From: DSNY01 sp037442465
Lineage (GTDB): Bacteria > Pseudomonadota > Gammaproteobacteria > Burkholderiales > Burkholderiaceae_F
Length of the DNA: 17,627 nucleotides
Assembly: GCA_037442465.1 (NCBI GenBank)
Contig: JBBIQI010000055.1
Coordinates: 1 to 17,627, forward strand
Direction of reading: 5' to 3'
Positions 16,793-17,627 of the stretch are shown here, in pieces. A program made the translations under genes and the position numbers. The notes beneath the pieces are model-generated. The model made no database searches. It was not told the DNA's origin and was given only the letters and a program-made list of their open reading frames with translations. Position 1 is the first letter of the stretch. Each line of letters starts with the position of its first letter.

Positions 16793-17284
16793 ATGATCGC
16801 TGCAGTCTTCCCGCCGCGCCGCAGTGCCGCGGAACAGCGCAAGCTCGACGCGGCGCTGACCGAGCTATTCGAGGAGCGCATCGGTTTCAACCGGACGCTG
16901 GGACTGAGGGTGCTTCGCCTCGGTCCCGGCGGGCCGCAACTGCGGTTTGCGATGCGCCCCGAACTGGTCGGCCACTACCTGTACGGCCGCCTGCACGGCG
17001 GCGTGATTTCGGCCACGCTGGATGCGATGGCGGGGCTGGCGATCATGGTCGCCCTCGGCGAGAAGCACGCCGAGGAGACCTGCGATCAGGTGATGCAGCG
17101 GTTCGCGCGCTTGGGAACGATCGACCTGCGCATCGACTATCTGCGGCCGGGCATCGGCAGGCACTTTACGGCCAGCGCCGAGGTGCTGCGCCTCGGCGGT
17201 CGCGTCGGCACGACGCAGATGCGTCTGGTCGACGACGCTGATCGGCTGATCGCCACCGGGGCCGCCGCGTACATGCTGAGCTGA
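16793..17284 (+). CDS. YigI/PaaI-like hot-dog thioesterase
   Basis: This 163-residue cytoplasmic single hot-dog domain protein would hydrolyse an acyl-CoA thioester. It carries the active-site segment RLHGGVISATLDAMAGLA (66-83), with His68-Gly-Gly and the likely catalytic Asp77. The segment RFARLGTIDLRIDYLRPG (103-120) closely matches what I recall of E. coli YigI (a medium/long-chain acyl-CoA thioesterase), including the order of elements and the final AAAYMLS. The start is uncertain: ATG 16793 fits the family length, while GTG 16781 and TTG 16766 are in frame upstream; none has a good ribosome binding site. It follows livM by 54 bases with no terminator seen, so it may be co-transcribed. 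A link to the transporter's substrate, for example through acyl-CoA intermediates of amino acid breakdown, is possible but only inferred. Confidence 0.87.
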   Translation: MIAAVFPPRRSAAEQRKLDAALTELFEERIGFNRTLGLRVLRLGPGGPQLRFAMRPELVGHYLYGRLHGGVISATLDAMAGLAIMVALGEKHAEETCDQVMQRFARLGTIDLRIDYLRPGIGRHFTASAEVLRLGGRVGTTQMRLVDDADRLIATGAAAYMLS

Positions 17285-17571
17285 GAACGCGTGACGACTT
17301 CGTCGCGAGCGGGCCGTTGGCTGGCCGTGCGCAGCCGCAGCGCCGAGACATGTCAGCCTAAATCCAGCAGTCCACACATGCATTTTCGCGCAAGTGCGTT
17401 GGGCGACTGGGGTTTGCGGCTTGGACTGCGCTCACCCAGCGGGTGAAGCCGCGCTCGCCCGGGTTGGCTTGCGCTGGCGCAAGGCGCAAGCCCGCAATAT
17501 CGCGCCGGCGTCGACACATGCGCCGACGTGACGACCCGGGGCGCCGACAGTGCCGTCGGCAGCGCCGAGGT
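17285..17571. other. gene-free DNA after the thioesterase gene
   Basis: About 290 bases without a supported gene. It contains a 9-bp-stem hairpin, GGCTTGCGC (17466-17474) with GCGCAAGCC (17484-17492), and a smaller one, GCCGAC (17543-17548) with GTCGGC (17555-17560). Neither is followed by a T-tract. The block at 17350-17420 (GCCTAAATCCAGCAG onward) is AT-richer than its surroundings and may be part of a dispersed repeat, which I could not confirm. Confidence 0.4.
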
Positions 17572-17627
17572 TGTCATCCCGAGCGCAGCGAGGGATCTCG
17601 GCGTGGTGAGCGGGTGAGATTCCTCGC
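17572..17627. repeat. dispersed-repeat-like inverted repeat cut by the window end
   Basis: TGTCATCCCGAGCGCAGCGA followed by GGGATCT (17572-17598) is a sequence I recognise as a common dispersed intergenic motif in many bacterial genomes. After an 18-base loop the complementary half begins, AGATTCCTCGC (17617-17627). It pairs with 17588-17598 with one G-T wobble, and the window stops in mid-arm. The unseen remainder would be expected to read on as TGCGCTCGGGATGACA or close to it. Confidence 0.65.

Noticed and set aside
17353..17577. A 74-codon minus-strand frame at the right end, ending MCGLLDLG
   Set aside because: It has no ribosome binding site or domain and lies in repeat-rich non-coding DNA; it may be part of a dispersed repeat but does not look like a gene.

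Overview
This is a very GC-rich window, almost free of non-coding space. Its content (a tripartite tricarboxylate transporter, a Liv-type branched-chain amino acid ABC transporter, GTP-dependent PEP carboxykinase, a YigI-type thioesterase, an AbrB-family membrane protein) suggests a betaproteobacterium, most likely Burkholderiales. That is inference from gene content and style; there is no rRNA or other marker. The text behaves like a draft or metagenomic scaffold: it has a 100-N gap flanked by an exact 55-bp duplicate, and its right end stops inside what looks like a dispersed inverted repeat.

Layout. (1) At the left edge a truncated minus-strand multi-pass membrane protein (DUF2339-like) diverges from a small plus-strand lipoprotein gene. 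(2) 1611-6667 is a plus-strand solute-uptake block: tctC-tctB-tctA, then an exported alpha/beta hydrolase whose stop overlaps the TTG start of an AbrB-family membrane protein. (3) 6664-6916 is a MITE-like element with 20-bp terminal inverted repeats sitting on the abrB stop codon, followed by a cluster of hairpins and the leader of a cold-shock protein gene with a textbook terminator. (4) 7538-10768 holds a minus-strand D-2-hydroxyacid dehydrogenase, divergent from pckG. The 3' end of pckG is broken only by the scaffold gap; collapsing the 55-bp duplicate restores a 611-residue enzyme. (5) 10890-11802 is a minus-strand SAM-dependent methyltransferase pseudogene with two visible lesions: a perfect 7-bp tandem duplication and a nonsense codon. 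(6) 12062-16738 is a complete Liv-type ABC importer in the order ATPase, ATPase, binding protein, permease, permease, with overlapping or nearly overlapping genes and a perfect 17-bp hairpin between the binding protein and the first permease. (7) A YigI-like hot-dog thioesterase and repeat-rich non-coding DNA close the window.

Functionally the window is mostly nutrient uptake (organic acids through Tct, amino acids or related compounds through Liv) plus gluconeogenic carbon entry (PckG) and 2-keto/2-hydroxyacid metabolism. I did not find a clearly new defence, mobile or biosynthetic system. The most worthwhile observations are the MITE at the abrB stop codon, the two-hit pseudogene, the Lys-to-Arg change in the Walker A motif of LivF, the intra-operon hairpin, and the assembly artefact.
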